From positions 776,673 to 840,672 of the forward strand of contig JAJVDF010000262.1 of NCBI GenBank assembly GCA_022410635.1: DNA of 64,000 nt, in the 5' to 3' direction. Below the pieces are notes generated by a model, which was not told the DNA's origin, searched no databases, and worked only from the letters and a program-made list of their open reading frames with translations. The position numbers and the translations under genes were made by a program. This DNA is from Tretioscincus oriximinensis. Lineage: Eukaryota > Chordata > Lepidosauria > Squamata > Gymnophthalmidae. Positions 25,201 through 37,933 of the stretch are shown one piece after another (position 1 is the stretch's first letter; the number at the start of each line of letters is the position of its first letter).

Positions 25201-27216
25201 ACACCTCTTTGAATTTCTATTGCTGTTCACACAGCCAGCGTATTTATATAGGTTTGTCCTTAGCTTCGTGCTTACTTCATGCATCTGCAGAAGAACACTC
25301 ATTTTATTACAGCCGTTTATTAGAAATTCTACCAGTGGCTGTGCATGATGCTACTTGAAAACTTCCTTTTGTCTTGTTAGATCAAGATGATATGGATCAT
25401 GGAGATTTTAAACAAAGCATTGATTGAAACATTGTAAGCTTTTAGTGGCTTAGAAAAGGAACACTCAGCCTTTCGATCATTGCATTTTTTTTCAGCAGTA
25501 AGGTGTGAAACCAGAAGGATAGAAAACACCTATTTGTTCCTTGGGGACCTCGTTGAAATGAGCCAGCTGTGTACAGCTAAAGGAGTGGGGATGGGTGGGC
25601 ATAAGCTTAATGTACAGCCTCCAGTGTCTAACAACCATTTGTGCTATTACTCTAAAGCCATCTGGTAGATTTGTGTTAAAGAGGGAAATCCCGGTGGGAA
25701 GAGGAAGAGCGAGATAGAGGCAATGCCGTCACAGTGCTTGTGGCCTGACAGTGTGGGAGGGGATCCCAGAACCTTCCCCCTTCAACACACGCACAGTTGT
25801 GTGCTGCGAGGTTTGCAGCGACTGCAGTATGCATCAATCAATGTGTGGGGGTGTTAAAGTTAGAAGAGGTTGCTCTGCAGAAAAGAGTGTATTGTATGCA
25901 CAGCATCAACCCAGTCGGGAGCAGCAACGCAGTACAGCAGAGATGGGGAGCATTTCAAAGGTAGGACTGGCTCAGTTGGTGGTATGAATGTGGGGCTGGA
26001 GAGGGGAATGGACACATCTTCCTTTTCTTCTTTTTTATTGTAACACAAGCTTTCTCCAGCGTTTGGGTCTGAACATTCAATTTCGGGTCAATGGCTTTCA
26101 CATCTGAATAGAGGCATGTCTGGACTTTTAATCTCTGATTGGTATCTGCACCATTGTAACCTTGAGCCAGAAGAATGCTTTGCTACAAAACATTTTCTGC
26201 TTCTCGCATGTAGGATTTTGGGATATATGATGTCGGCTATCTTCAATCTAGGGTACCTGATAATGCCATTTGCATAGGCAAAATATTTTGCTTTACTCTG
26301 GAAATGATAATTTAGGGAGCACATTGAATCAAAATTTGTCCAATTTTGGCATTTGAGGGTGGTTGCAGCTCTTACATATTTTAAAAACAATTCAGGAAAG
26401 ATAATTTTGCTTACCTTTGAAATCTGGAACTAGTGCTGATAAATGGCTAATCTATTTTCTCCAATAACTGAAGTTGTGTTCGTCAGCTGGAGAGACATTC
26501 CCTCCAAATCGTGACTTGCCTGGAGGAGCTATTTTCCAGACAACAGGGTTAACTTATAGAGTTATGTCAAAATAGGGCTCGGCAAGGAATCTCTCAGTAC
26601 ACTGTAGCTATATTCATATGTCACTTGGGCTGCATCCAGGAATCACTTATCTATTCCACAATATTAGGATATTATGGAATAAAGCATAGATATTCTAAAA
26701 TCAAATAGCTCAGACACTGCTGCATTCCGGAATATTAAAATATAGTGGAATAAGTAAGTGATTTCTGAATCAACTTATATTTATTCTATAAGGGTATTCT
26801 GGGATAAAGCACAGTCTGGAGTGCTTTATTTTGTGAAAATACTTTGTTCCAGAATATCCAGCTGTAGTAAAATGATTTGTGAAACAAGGACAAGTCTACT
26901 TAGTTCTCCAATGTTGCACTTCTCTAAAATATAAGGGTTTTGACTATATCAAAATTTGGAATTCTGATAGGAAAGACTGCCAATGACAACTCTCAAAATG
27001 TGTTTGTAATAGCTCCTTGTCAGAAAGTGGAGTTCATAGATTTGTAGTTTGTCTCATCTATATTGAATATTGCTATTGAAGGAGTTTAAATGCATGTATA
27101 CCCTCCTTCTGTTTTGCAGCACTTTAAAACANAGAAGTACCTCACTAGTGGAATGACCAGGTAACATTTTAAAAGTGTATAATAACTAAGGCAAACGATG
27201 GTTGCTTGTCTACCTT
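22289..27216. other. Long non-coding stretch
   Basis: No gene is recognised. A poly-G run lies near 23645. Open frames of 105 and 118 residues overlap on opposite strands at 24895-25302 without similarity to anything known. A GC-richer patch at 25690-25960 ends in a possible donor. A GGCTGCATCCA motif starts at 26628. Confidence 0.45.
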
Positions 27217-27486
27217 AGGCATGAATGGCCCAGTCATTAAAGAAACAGGCTCTCATCTGGGAAATCAGGTTTCAAAGCCCTGTGTCGGACGTGGGGAGGG
27301 GTGAGCACCTTCTCCTAACTCGTAGCTCTAGCCAACCCAGCTATTCGAAAGCAAGAAGATACATGGGAACCACCACATCCTGATGGGGAAGATAGAATGT
27401 AAGCCTTCGGGCAAAATACCCTTGTAAGCTGCTTTGAGTCCCTTGAGAAAAGCAGAGTATAAGAACCCAGTTCTTCTTCTTCTTCT
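27217..27486 (+). mobile_element. Sauria-type tRNA-derived SINE (sense)
   Basis: The head is AGGCATGAATGGCCCAGTCA with B-box-like GGTTTCAAAGCC near 27268. The BovB-like 3' part CTTGTAAGCTGCTTTGAGTC at 27421 is followed by a TTCTTCTTCTTCTTCT tail to 27486. It is nearly full length. Confidence 0.88.
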
Positions 27487-28269
27487 GTTGTATGTTGGAG
27501 AAGAGAGAACCATATAGCAGAAAGATAAGCTATCTTTAAGTATTATTGCCAATTCTTTGCATCACTTAGTTGAGCTCAACCTTTGGCGACTCATTGAAGC
27601 ATCTATTGCATGTGGGCTTTGAGGGGAGGGGGGGAGATACCATTTTTTCTATTATCTACTTAAGGAAATGAACAGAGATTGAACATGAGCAGCTCTGCTT
27701 CCTATTTCTGAGATACACTGCCTACTTTAGACATTTCATATATTCAGCATTGTGTCAGGGGGAGTGAAGTACAGTGATATATACAGTAATATATAGTGAC
27801 TTTCCTTCCCATATATTTAGGATGGCCAGATGCTTTTTTTCTTTTATTATGTGGGAGAATTATATCTGATGGCATCTTCTGTTACAAAAGGTGCAGTCTT
27901 CAGCCTAATTTATAGATACAGAACTTGAAGAAACAGTACGCAAGGCCTTGAAATGGTCCACCAGCAGATAGTACTTATATAGTTGATAAACAAATCATTC
28001 AGTCATTGCACATCCACATTTGCATGCCATTGTGTGCGTTTTTGTGGCAAACAAACAGTTGTGCTATAATTTTCCTTCAACTGTAGGTGCTGGTGGATTA
28101 GGAGGTGGAGTTTAGCACTTATTTTGCTGTACCATGTCGCCTACGGGTGACAGAAATCAAAAGCAGATGCAAACGTAGACTTCTGTGCAAGGGAATTGAT
28201 AGGGAATCATAGAGTGATCTACTATTTTAAAATCTTAGAATCTGATAGGCAGGAAATTTAGGGTTGACA

Positions 28270-28475
28270 ACGGAGAACATTCACCCCTTCCCCCATGATT
28301 GTTGTTCTGGAACTTATTACTAGAGGGAGTGGTGACAGCTACCATAGCTTTAAGAAGGGCTTGGGCAAATTCCTGGATGATCAATGTTGCAGTGGCTACT
28401 AGAATGAAGGCTTCAGAATTTACTCTAGTTCAGAAGTCAAGTAGGATGTTTCTATAGTTAAGACTGCAGATGCCA
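28270..28475 (+). repeat. CR1/L3-like LINE 3' region (sense)
   Basis: CTTTAAGAAGGGCTTGGGCA, AATTCCTGGATGATCAATG and GTGGCTACTAGAATGAAGGC are characteristic of the region just after the ORF2 end in this LINE family. It is truncated at both ends. Confidence 0.7.
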
Positions 28476-31400
28476 TAAAGAAATTTAAAATTATGTAAAT
28501 AGTATGCTTTAAAGAACAAACAGAGTAAGGTACTTATTCCACTCTATATCCAAGGGCCTCAGGGTTAATCATAGCCATAGTCACCACCACCATAATCTCA
28601 GTGCCTGTAAGGAGTGAGAATACAATTTGTTCAACCAATAGCCACAGCGAACACATGCAGCTACATACCATGTAGCCTGATGCATCTCAGAGGAAAGAAC
28701 ATTCCATCATTTGTGGATTATGACAGTGAATGCTCTCCCACATGTCCACTCCCCTTTTATGACTGAATGTGGTGAGACCGTCAAAAGCACTTAATTGGAA
28801 GATCAGAAAACACTACATTTACTGTGTTTTGGAGGCATGTAATTGCAAGTGTTTTATGCAAACCATATATATCCTAGTGTGATCTCTGCTGTCAGTAGAA
28901 AAAAGTAATTCAGAAGATTTATAAAGTTTTATAACTTTTTAAAAAAACAGAACTTAGAAATTCTGAAAATCAACTGTAGAATATATAGACAGAAATATAG
29001 AAATGAAGATACTAGGTTGGCCTTGTGTCTAAACAATGTGTACAGTGTAGGCTAGGACTTCGGAGATGTTTGGAATAACTAGAATGCTGCTGCTATAGAC
29101 CGAGCTATATCCAAAATGGTTGACTGTCACCATAGTTTGTCTTTTAATTTGAAGGAATATCCATGCTAGTGTGTTGTAGAGTAAACTAAAATTTGTGGCT
29201 CTCTAAAGCAAGAGTACCAAGGATCCATGGAAGCTTATGCCACAATAGATTTCTTGTTAAAAGCTGACACATTTATTGTGGCAGAAGCATTCACAGGACT
29301 CCAGGACTCTTTTTTTAAAATAAATTTTAAATTCTGCAGGGTTCATTTGTGTTTCAGCAAATGGCACCATTATTGTAATGTAAATAATACAGCATCAGAG
29401 CACCAATGTCTCCTTTGCTGGGGCTGTTTTCTAATCTGTATTGCAGAGAGCTGAGGAGAGTTGTTTATTAGTGTTTTGCAGTCCCGTGTCTCGCCATGGC
29501 CTGCCAGCTGCCAGTGACTGACTCTTTTTAGTGCATTATGGACTAAGCCTGAGACAGGCAGAGCTGATAAAAACCAGGCACTCATTATTAATGAAAGAAG
29601 CCCATCATGTTGATGACTGCAAAAAAAGACATGAGCCCAGCATTTGAAACCATGGACAAGACAGAACTTTAAAAAAATTGAACAGTTGAGACAGACCGAG
29701 AAGAGAAAAAAATTAACTTCTCCTCCTGTATGTGTCCGTCTGTCTGTCGGACTGCTCAGAGGGTATCCTGGATATTGGAGGGTTATTACTACCCAAGGCT
29801 GTGGGCAGACTGTCTTTTGGTGAAGTCTGGTATTATCGTAGCATTCCTCCATTCACAAGTGGGGGAGATGTTAAGATGATCTGTATCCAAAAATATATAA
29901 AATCTAAACAATTCCTGAAAACTCTGGGGGAATTTCCAGAAGCTAGAGTTGGTGATTGTGCTTAAGCTCTTTGGAATAGGGAGATCCTGTAAACTATTGA
30001 CAGGATTATTTCTGAATGCTCTCTACAACACTTGAGGTGACCCTTGATTTTCTGGATAGCTTCGGGTGATAAAACAGTTGGCTGGAGCACAAGTGACATG
30101 ATACTCATCATGAAGAAGAGCAAGCCTGTGGACGTGCATAGTCTAATGTGGGGTTCAGTAATGACATCCAAAGGCATGTGATATAGTTTTATGGGATCAA
30201 GTTCCAGTTTTAAAAGCCCTGATTATATGAACAAAGACACTTGCAACTGTTTATTCCACAACACATTCCTTTTATTCTTCTCCACTCTGCCTTATTAAAA
30301 CAAGATTGGCAGGAATGACTGAGTGAGTCCATGCTGTGGTGAGTGCTTCACTACAATATGGGATTAAATCTTCAGCCTTTTTTGGTTTGTGAGGTGTGTT
30401 CCAATTATCACCTGATTTCAGGTTCCTACCTTGTTTGTATTAACCCCTTCCATAGCAAAAAGGACCTTCTTAATAATGATCTCCAGGCTAGGGGATATTC
30501 TTCTCTGAAATGCTCCAGGCACATTAACTTTATATGTTCAGGAGAACAGTGAAGAAACGCCTATCCACCCTTTGGCTTTGGCTAAAAAAACAGCTTCCTT
30601 CTCCCATTTTCAGGCCTTGTTGCTGCTTTTAGTTTGCTCATTTTACAGTTTGATTTTTAGTACTATAAGCCATCAACAAGGCCTTTGGGTAAAGGACAAG
30701 CTAGAAATAAAAGCTACATAAAAATCTCATGATGGTACACATTAATATCATTTCTCCTCCAGGTCAAGAAAGGATAACTATGATTGAGTAGAAATGTAAA
30801 CTCATTGCTACCTAGACCCTAATTTGGCAGTCTAGTTTAGAGATGTTTAACTGGTGACCCTCTGGATATTCCTGAACCACAAAATGGAACTGAACATTCT
30901 ATTTGGTTTGGCAGAGTGGACACAGTGCTGGGAGCGGAATTGAATATTAGGAGTTGTTGTCCAGGTACCTCTGGAGGGNCACAAGTTTGACTTCATTGGT
31001 TTAGTTGCTATGCTATTGTGGTTTAGCCATGTGGCATCTGTGGTGTTTTACCATGCCAGACCCTTTGTCTTCTACTAGAACATTTCAATGTGGTGAATGA
31101 AGGAATAGTATCCAGTCTGGAGCAACCAAGGGAACTGACAAACAAGGATACAATCTAGGTGGAGATGTGTTACCACTTCCATTGTTTTGGTTTCTTAATG
31201 AGCAATAATAGAGAATCACATAAACTAAAATCATATTGACAAATGCCACACATGATACTTATTAGACATCTAATAAGATTATGACATTTTTTCCCTTTCT
31301 AGCACATTCGCAAGTAGATTTGGATCTCGACTTCTCCATTTCTTTGCATACATGTGAATTTCAACAAATATTAAAGGACACAGATCCATTCCTCTTGTCT

Positions 31401-31964
31401 CCATTATTAAGCTGCCAGTCATAAACAAGGTACTTATAATCACTGAATGAACCATATGTCCTTTTAACTTTTCTCCCTTAAGGCTTATAGGCATAGCTGT
31501 AAATGGCATGCTTCATTGCTCCTTAAAGAGCCTTCTGATCTCACATTTATTAAGCAGCAATCACCAACATTCTCATTTCGAGCAAGGTGCTGACAATTGG
31601 CTTACACATACAGTATGCTTGGAAGAAGTGAACTGTTTTTGTTTGTGTGTTTCCATTGTTTTACTATCTTCCATATATTCAGTTTTTTTAAGTATTGCAA
31701 TCCATCTGTTTGGGGAAAGATCTGCTAGCATTCAATATGCATACAAAAGACAAATGTTTTATGATATGAGGGGGCTGTGCCAAAAGTCATGCAAAAATAG
31801 GTCATTCAAATTTTACATGTTGGTAAAGTAACTCATCTGCTATATAAACATAGGCTTCATTACAAGCAATGCATTTGTGCCAGCCTTGAACCCACNCTTG
31901 AATCCTTGCTGAAAAATGCAGGTGTGGATTTTCTTAATTCTTCACAGCTGTTTTCACCATGACG

Positions 31965-32085
31965 TAAGAATTTAAGAGGAGCCTTGTTGACATAGCTCAT
32001 CTTGTGTGGCATTCTGTCTCACACACTGACCTACCAATTGTACTAGGGGAGCCCCAAGCAAAAAAGGCAAAACCCTCGCCTATCC
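31965..32085 (-). repeat. CR1/L3-like LINE 3' end (antisense, diverged)
   Basis: TAAGAATTTAAGAGGAGCCT and GGCATTCTGTCTCACACACT align by eye with the start of the copy at 2920. Confidence 0.6.
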
Positions 32086-33086
32086 CTAACTCCTTACAAA
32101 CCACATGAAGCTACACACATTTCTGGCAACAAATCAATTTGCAAATTGCATTTGTCAAATTGGGCTGGCTGGAGGTCACCCATCCATACCAAACAGCCTG
32201 GATCTGTCACCCTCTGGCTTCTATTTGTCTGTCCAGTAGAGAACAGTTTTGGGAGAAAAATAGTGTATACCTGTTGTTGTTCATTAACTGAAACGTAAAA
32301 ATGCAATGGAATTTGCATTGTGGTTAACAAGTCAGTATTTAGTAAACTTCTTTTTTCAACAATGGGGCTCAGTTGAGTCCATGATATTTCTTAGGGGTAG
32401 AACCTGCGGGAAAGGTGTTGCAAGACTTTATTGGGTCACCAGCACACATTAGTGTAATCTATTTTTACAGCATCGGGAAAATAAACCATTAAGATCCTGG
32501 AGCATAGCAATGGCCCCTACTCAAATAACGTGCTAAGACTTTTGTCCAAAATTCTGTGCCAAGGAAATAAATATAAATTAGTTTAAAATTCATTAAATAC
32601 GATTGTATTATCTGGAACATGCTATTTAGCTTTCTAATGAAATCAATCTAGTTCAAAGAACAGAAGAGGAATTTGTTTTTCATGAGCAATGTGATATGAC
32701 ATTCTGCTAAAGCTTCGCAGCTTCACGGCTCCTTTTAAGCACAATCGTTTAAATGCATTTCCTTAAACTGTATCAGAACTGTCATTACAATTCTATGTTG
32801 TTCTTGGATTGGAGTTGTCATTGCTCTGCTTGAAATTATTATAGCTAGCTCCAAATAGTGACTGAATCTTATGGATTTTTCCAATATTCCAGAGCAAAGG
32901 TCCTCCAGAATGATTGGTAAATATCCCCACTGACTGGCAACCGCATAAAAAAAGAATTTGGGATGCTGCTGGGTGGGTGCATAAATCCAGGTATTTTGCC
33001 TATGCAAAGTACACCTAAATCCCACTTTACGAGCTTCCACTTTATGAGTTAACATCTTTACAAGTACTCAGTTTTAAGCTGTTATC

Positions 33087-33175
33087 ATAGAATTATAAAG
33101 TTAGAAAGGACTTCCAGAGTCATCGGGTCCAACCCCCTGTTCAATGCAGGATTCATTAAACCATCTCAAGAATCT
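33087..33175 (-). repeat. CR1 LINE 3' end (antisense)
   Basis: TCATAGAATTATAAAGTTAG followed by TCATCGGGTCCAACCCCCTG and CAGGATTCATTAAACCATC matches the antisense CR1 end at 37934. Confidence 0.85.
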
Positions 33176-33337
33176 GAAGACTAAAGCTGAGTGTTCAAAA
33201 AGATATTACTTCTATTGTAAAGTATTGCCACTTTATAAGCAAATATTTGGTCCCTATTAGCTTGTAAGGATGGGGTTTATCAGTATCTAGAAATGTACGA
33301 ACATCAGCTTCTGCACGTTTTACTTCAAATACATATA

Positions 33338-33547
33338 CAGGGTGCTTCAAAAAATGTATACACACTGTGAACTTCCATAGAAAATTTATTTACTGTTCTA
33401 CTGTTCTACAAAGTTAAATTTCAGGAAATTAGAAAGCTTAAAGTCCAATGTAAATAAAACGTAAATAACAAATGTTAATGAGTCACCACTGATTCTGTAC
33501 ATCGTATGGAAGTTCAAAGTGTGTATACATTTTTTTGAAGCACCCTG
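33338..33547. mobile_element. mariner-like MITE, 210 bp
   Basis: TA target copies lie at 33336-33337 and 33548-33549. The left terminus CAGGGTGCTTCAAAAAATGT continues ATACACACTGTGAACTTCCAT. The right terminus is its inverted complement (ATGGAAGTTCAAAGTGTGTA, then TACATTTTTTTGAAGCACCC). The inverted repeats are about 40 bp with few mismatches. There is no transposase, so it must have been moved in trans. Confidence 0.88.
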
Positions 33548-34770
33548 TATGCGCACATGCAAGATAACATGGTATCCAGTAGGTTTTGCTAGTGGTAGTC
33601 TTGAAGGTAGATTTATAATGCTATTTCGGAACAGCCATGTGAAAGATTAAATTTTCCAAATAAGCATAAAAATGTTATAATCCATGTATATAGCATGGCC
33701 AAACTGAGTTGCTACTGATGTGTGAGGTAATCTGCTCATAAACATGTTGTAATACAGAAAAAGTGGAGAAAATGCAGCAGGATACAGCCTTTCCTTTGTG
33801 TGATATATATGCTACCACCTATGGATGTAATCGATATAATACTGTCATTAGTATTAGTACATTTTTGCCTGTGACTCCCTTGAAAGGCAGCTGGATTAGA
33901 AAGTGAAAAGCAAAAAAACAGGATAAGATAAATGCACATGTTAGAAAGCTGCACATTCAGCATTTCTTTTTTTATTGCTTTGAAATAGGTTCTCTGCTTA
34001 AAATTTGAAATCATTCTGGAAAGCATTTCTTCTTTGGAATGAAAAATACTATTCGTCAGGGCATTTTTAGGTTAGTGTGCTTGTAAGTGCATTGATTCTC
34101 TTTGTGGAATGACTAATAGTTGCAGAAAAGAATTTGTTTTTGTCGTTGGAAATATGCAAATATTATCTCAGCCCTGTAAATCAAGGCTCTGTGTGTGAGA
34201 GAAAGAACTCTGACACTGAATTCCCTACTTGCTAATCATAAGAAAACAGTTGTTTGCTCATCATCAGATCTTAAAATTAGAATCTACAACATAAAAAGTG
34301 TGCCGACTATGTTTAAATTTGGGAAGATGCTGCTCGTTCTCGTACCGATCACATAGGAATTACTGTGTATGAATTACGGTAGCTTCGGGACATTCACAAC
34401 AGTGTTGCTAGGGTTCCATGTTCAATATCAGCATGNAAAACATAGGGGCATCTAATTGCTGTGAAAAAATTGTGGGATCTTGTTGAGACCCTACAATCAC
34501 CTCCTGCTGAACCTGCCAAACAGGAGCGAATTCTAGGGCAAACTCAGCCTTCTACTTTGTCTTTCATACTTGCATATAAAAGTACCTAGCCATTACCCTT
34601 CGTTTGTTTTTTCATACATTTTGTGAGTGCAGCAAGCAATGGACAAGATAAGTAATCTGTAAGAACGTAAAAGATGGATTTTCCTTCATACTTATGTTCA
34701 GACNTTTTGGTGCACTGTTCTGGAATATATTGGGAATGCCTCAGAACTGTGTGGCAATCCCAACATATTC
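33548..34770. other. Non-coding stretch
   Basis: No gene is seen. An octamer-like ATATGCAAAT near 34150 sits in a low-CpG segment. Confidence 0.45.
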
Positions 34771-34892
34771 CAGAGAAATAGCCGTGTTAGTCTAGCAGAA
34801 AGTCCAGCAAGGGAGCTAGCAGCACTTTGAGACTAACTTGAGAAAAGTGGTTGGCATAAGTTTTCGTAGACAGGTCTACTTCTTCAGATGCT
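34771..34892 (+). repeat. MITE-like dispersed repeat, left part
   Basis: GAGAAATAGCCGTGTTAGTC starts the copy, and GACTAACTTGAGAAAAGTGG and GTCTACTTCTTCAGATGCTC follow. A second copy at 50628-50795 shares the middle and ends in the inverted complement of this start, so the family has terminal inverted repeats. Confidence 0.7.
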
Positions 34893-36037
34893 CCTGGAAC
34901 ATAGTTCCTGGAAATTGGTTAAACCCGGTCTGAAGGCATCTTTCAGTAAACTAGTATGGCAGAAATCTTGTGGTTTCGATCAAGCATGACTGTGACATAT
35001 TTCCACACATTGGTCTTTCTTTGCTGTGAAGTCTGGCAATAGCTTCCTAACAAGTGCTCATGACAGATGGCCCAGCTTTGTACCAAGCTTTCCAGAATCA
35101 TGATTGGTCACTGCCTGACAGCATGTATTCCCATGGTGTGACTGACTACATTTCCCTTATGAAACTTTCTGAAAGAAAGAGTTGCTCACAGTGCTGGTAT
35201 GCTCCAGACTCCAGGATGGGATAAGGTAATTTTTTTTAATGCCTGCCCTTATAATCTCATAAAGTGCACTCTGACCACATTTTAATCCTTTCGTCCCAGT
35301 GCCTGCTCTTTTAAATCTGCTAACGCAAAACTTGGTTCATTCTTTGGAGGCAGCTCCTCCTCAAATGCAGGGTCTAGTCAGGATTCCGAACAAAGGTTTA
35401 ATTACACACATACTACAGTCTTGTATGAGAGAAAACATGAAAAAATTAACAAGCTTTTCAGAATAGAATCGGTTGAAATGGACTAGTGTCATTGTGATGG
35501 CTGAAACCAAGGTACATAGGTGCCAAGGTTTGTTTTGGTTGGAAAATAGTCTGTCTGCTCTCATGCCAGGGGCTAAAATGTTTCCATTGCAAAACATTAG
35601 CTGTGACAACTCTATTAAATGAAATCCTTTTCATTTGAACTTTTGTGATTAAAGCTCTCAAGTAGCCTTTGAGCTGTGAGTATGAAGGCTGGGGAACAAG
35701 AAGCGAGAAACAACTGTATGACAAAGAGTCAGGTAAGCAGATAGGATGGCGTGGAAGGCAAGGGATGAGATTAGAGAAGAAAGGCAGAGAAGCAAATAGG
35801 GACAGTGTAACAAAGAGGAATAATAAATAGTGGCAGAAATAAGTAGCGATTTAGGAATAGCATTTCCCACTTTTCCTTCCAGGCTATATCCAGGTGAGGT
35901 ATTTTTAGCATTGTTGTTTGGCTTTGGTGGGAATGCTACACAATTCAATGGAACCCACACTATAGTGGCACAATAAAAGGTGTGAGGTAGCTAACTAATG
36001 TTATATCTCTAGAGCGGGAAAAAGAATTCTGGGAATA
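34893..36037. other. Non-coding stretch
   Basis: It contains one arm (35803-35832) of a 30-bp inverted repeat whose other arm lies inside the MITE at 36351-36380. No gene is seen. Confidence 0.5.
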
Positions 36038-36698
36038 CCGTATATACTCGAGTATAAGTCTAGTTTTTCAGCACATTTTTTAATGCTGAAAAAGGCCCCC
36101 TGGACTTATTATTCGAGTGCAGTGTGGGTGTTCTCCAATCTCTCCCACTCCCCCAGAGCCGTCTCTGCTTCCTCCATCCTCGCCTTTCCCCCCAACCACA
36201 GTTGGGATCATACTTCCCAGCATGCTCCAGTGTCTTCCCTCCTCAAGGCTGCGCAGTTGTATGTGGGCTGTATGCTTCCTCCCTCTGGACTAATGCCCCC
36301 TGTGCACAGGCACCAGAGGAGAGAGTGTCAATGGCAGAGGCAGCAAAGGTCACTATTTATTATTCCTCTTTGTTACACTGACCCCATGACAGCGAGGCAA
36401 CAGCGATGTAGTACCAGAACCTGGGCTTGGGGGCCAAGAAGCAGATGCCAAGGGGCTGCCAGGAGCCACCAGCATGTGGGCCTGAAAACTGCATGATCCC
36501 ATGGGAGGCTGCAGGCCCCAGGGGCGACAGGCAGCTTGGATGGGCGTAGGGAAGGTATTGGGTTCTTTCCTTCGTCCCCTTCTGTTGCATTTCCCACTCT
36601 AGTCTTATACTGGAGTTAATAGGTTTTCCCAGTTTTTTGTGCTAAAATTAGGTGCCTCGCCTTATATTCGGGTCAACTTATACTCAAGTATATACGGG
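36038..36698. mobile_element. TA-flanked DNA transposon remnant with GTATATACTCGAGTATAAG ends
   Basis: The left end is CCGTATATACTCGAGTATAA. The right end is CTTATACTCAAGTATATACG followed by GG. The ends are inverted repeats, flanked by TA at 36036-36037 and 36699-36700. The subterminal motif TTTTTTGTGCTAAAATTAGG and CCTTATATTCGGGTCAAC are typical of a MITE common in reptiles. The GC-richer interior (about 36120-36590) gives chance open frames on both strands but no transposase. Confidence 0.75.
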
Positions 36699-37933
36699 TA
36701 CTTTCTTTTATTATAGAGGCAGGGAATGCACAGGGTTAAAAAATGTCTGCAATGAATGTATCCTTCTGGGTAATTTTTGCCAATAAATTAAGCGATGGAA
36801 TATTGCACAAACAGGCTCCAGGTGAAAGCAAGTGCTCCAAACTCANCCTGAGGTCAGTGTACTGCTGCCAAAGTGTCTGGGCAGCAGTGATCACTTTAGA
36901 ATGCATCAATTCCAGAATATTGCTTAATCGCACAATTTTCAGCTGCCATCTGGACGCAGCCCTAGCTTTTATTTATGGGGTCTCAGAATAACAAGTGATA
37001 AGAAAGAGAGGATAAAAAGTGGTGTTGAATAACATGGGGAACTTCTGTTTAGTTAAAGGAAAGGTGAGTTAAAGAATCTTTACTCTTATTATATGATATT
37101 TTACTTAAATAAAGAGAAACTGAAAGAGTTTTCATTCTAGCACAGAATTTACATTATGACCTAGGATTGCAATTAGTGCCAGAAAGCAAGCAATCTTTAC
37201 CAGTGACTTTGGCCGCTGGCAGAAGAGCCTATTAATGATCCTGGCACATGATAAACAGCTACGTCAGCCCTATCTAGCAGCAGACCCCATACTGCCATTG
37301 GCAAGATAAACAGATTGGGGTCAACTTTATCCAGCAGGAGTGTCAAAGAAGGTCATATTTGGGAGGAAACAGTAAAGCTGTTGATGAAAATTTAATAAAC
37401 TCAATTCTTCACAGAAATATTGTGAACTACAGCATATCTTGAGAAAGTGTACAAAATGTGTACATTTTTCACTGTCAGTGTTTAATTGATTGAAGGCTGC
37501 CTTCTGTTTTTGCCAGTATTAGGGTCTTTTCCATTGACTTCTGTCTTTTCCCTATGTGGACAAAGATTTTCAGCTTCAGCTTCACTGTTTATTCTTCCAA
37601 TGAATCATTCAGGGATGAATCAGCAGAATATCCTCTGTAATCAGATGCTTTTTCCAATATCTATTAGGACTAAAAGAGATGCTTAATAAAATTAAAGGTG
37701 AAAATTCCTGAATGCTGAATTGGGTGGCATTAAATGTGGTTAGGCATGAATTTCCCCCACTTACTTGAAGCTCTGAGTGGAGAAACCTTGTGCAACTAAC
37801 AGAGAAATGGGAAGATGTTGGTTATTTGCAATGCAAACAGGAATACTATTTCTGTAATTCCACTTAAAAAACAACAGCTGTATCTCCCTTGGAATATATA
37901 TGCATCCTGTATAGAATTTTTGCCAGCATTCCT
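36699..37933. other. Non-coding stretch
   Basis: No gene is seen. The inverted motif TGGACGCAGCC at 36951-36961 matches GGCTGCATCCA elsewhere and may be the end of a short MITE. Confidence 0.45.

Larger units (their letters stand above)
27487..33086. other. Long non-coding stretch with LINE scraps
   Basis: It holds a sense CR1/L3-like scrap (28270-28475), a diverged antisense one (31965-32085) and a possible conserved block (29200-29700). The 160-residue minus-strand frame at 29370-29852 resembles no protein I know. Confidence 0.45.

Noticed and set aside
24895..25302. Overlapping 105- and 118-residue frames on opposite strands
   Set aside because: They match no known family, lack splice context and are of a length expected by chance in 64 kb.
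29370..29852. 160-residue minus-strand open frame as a gene
   Set aside because: Composition is unremarkable, no family is recognised, there are no flanking splice or promoter signals, and a plus-strand regulatory texture explains the region as well.
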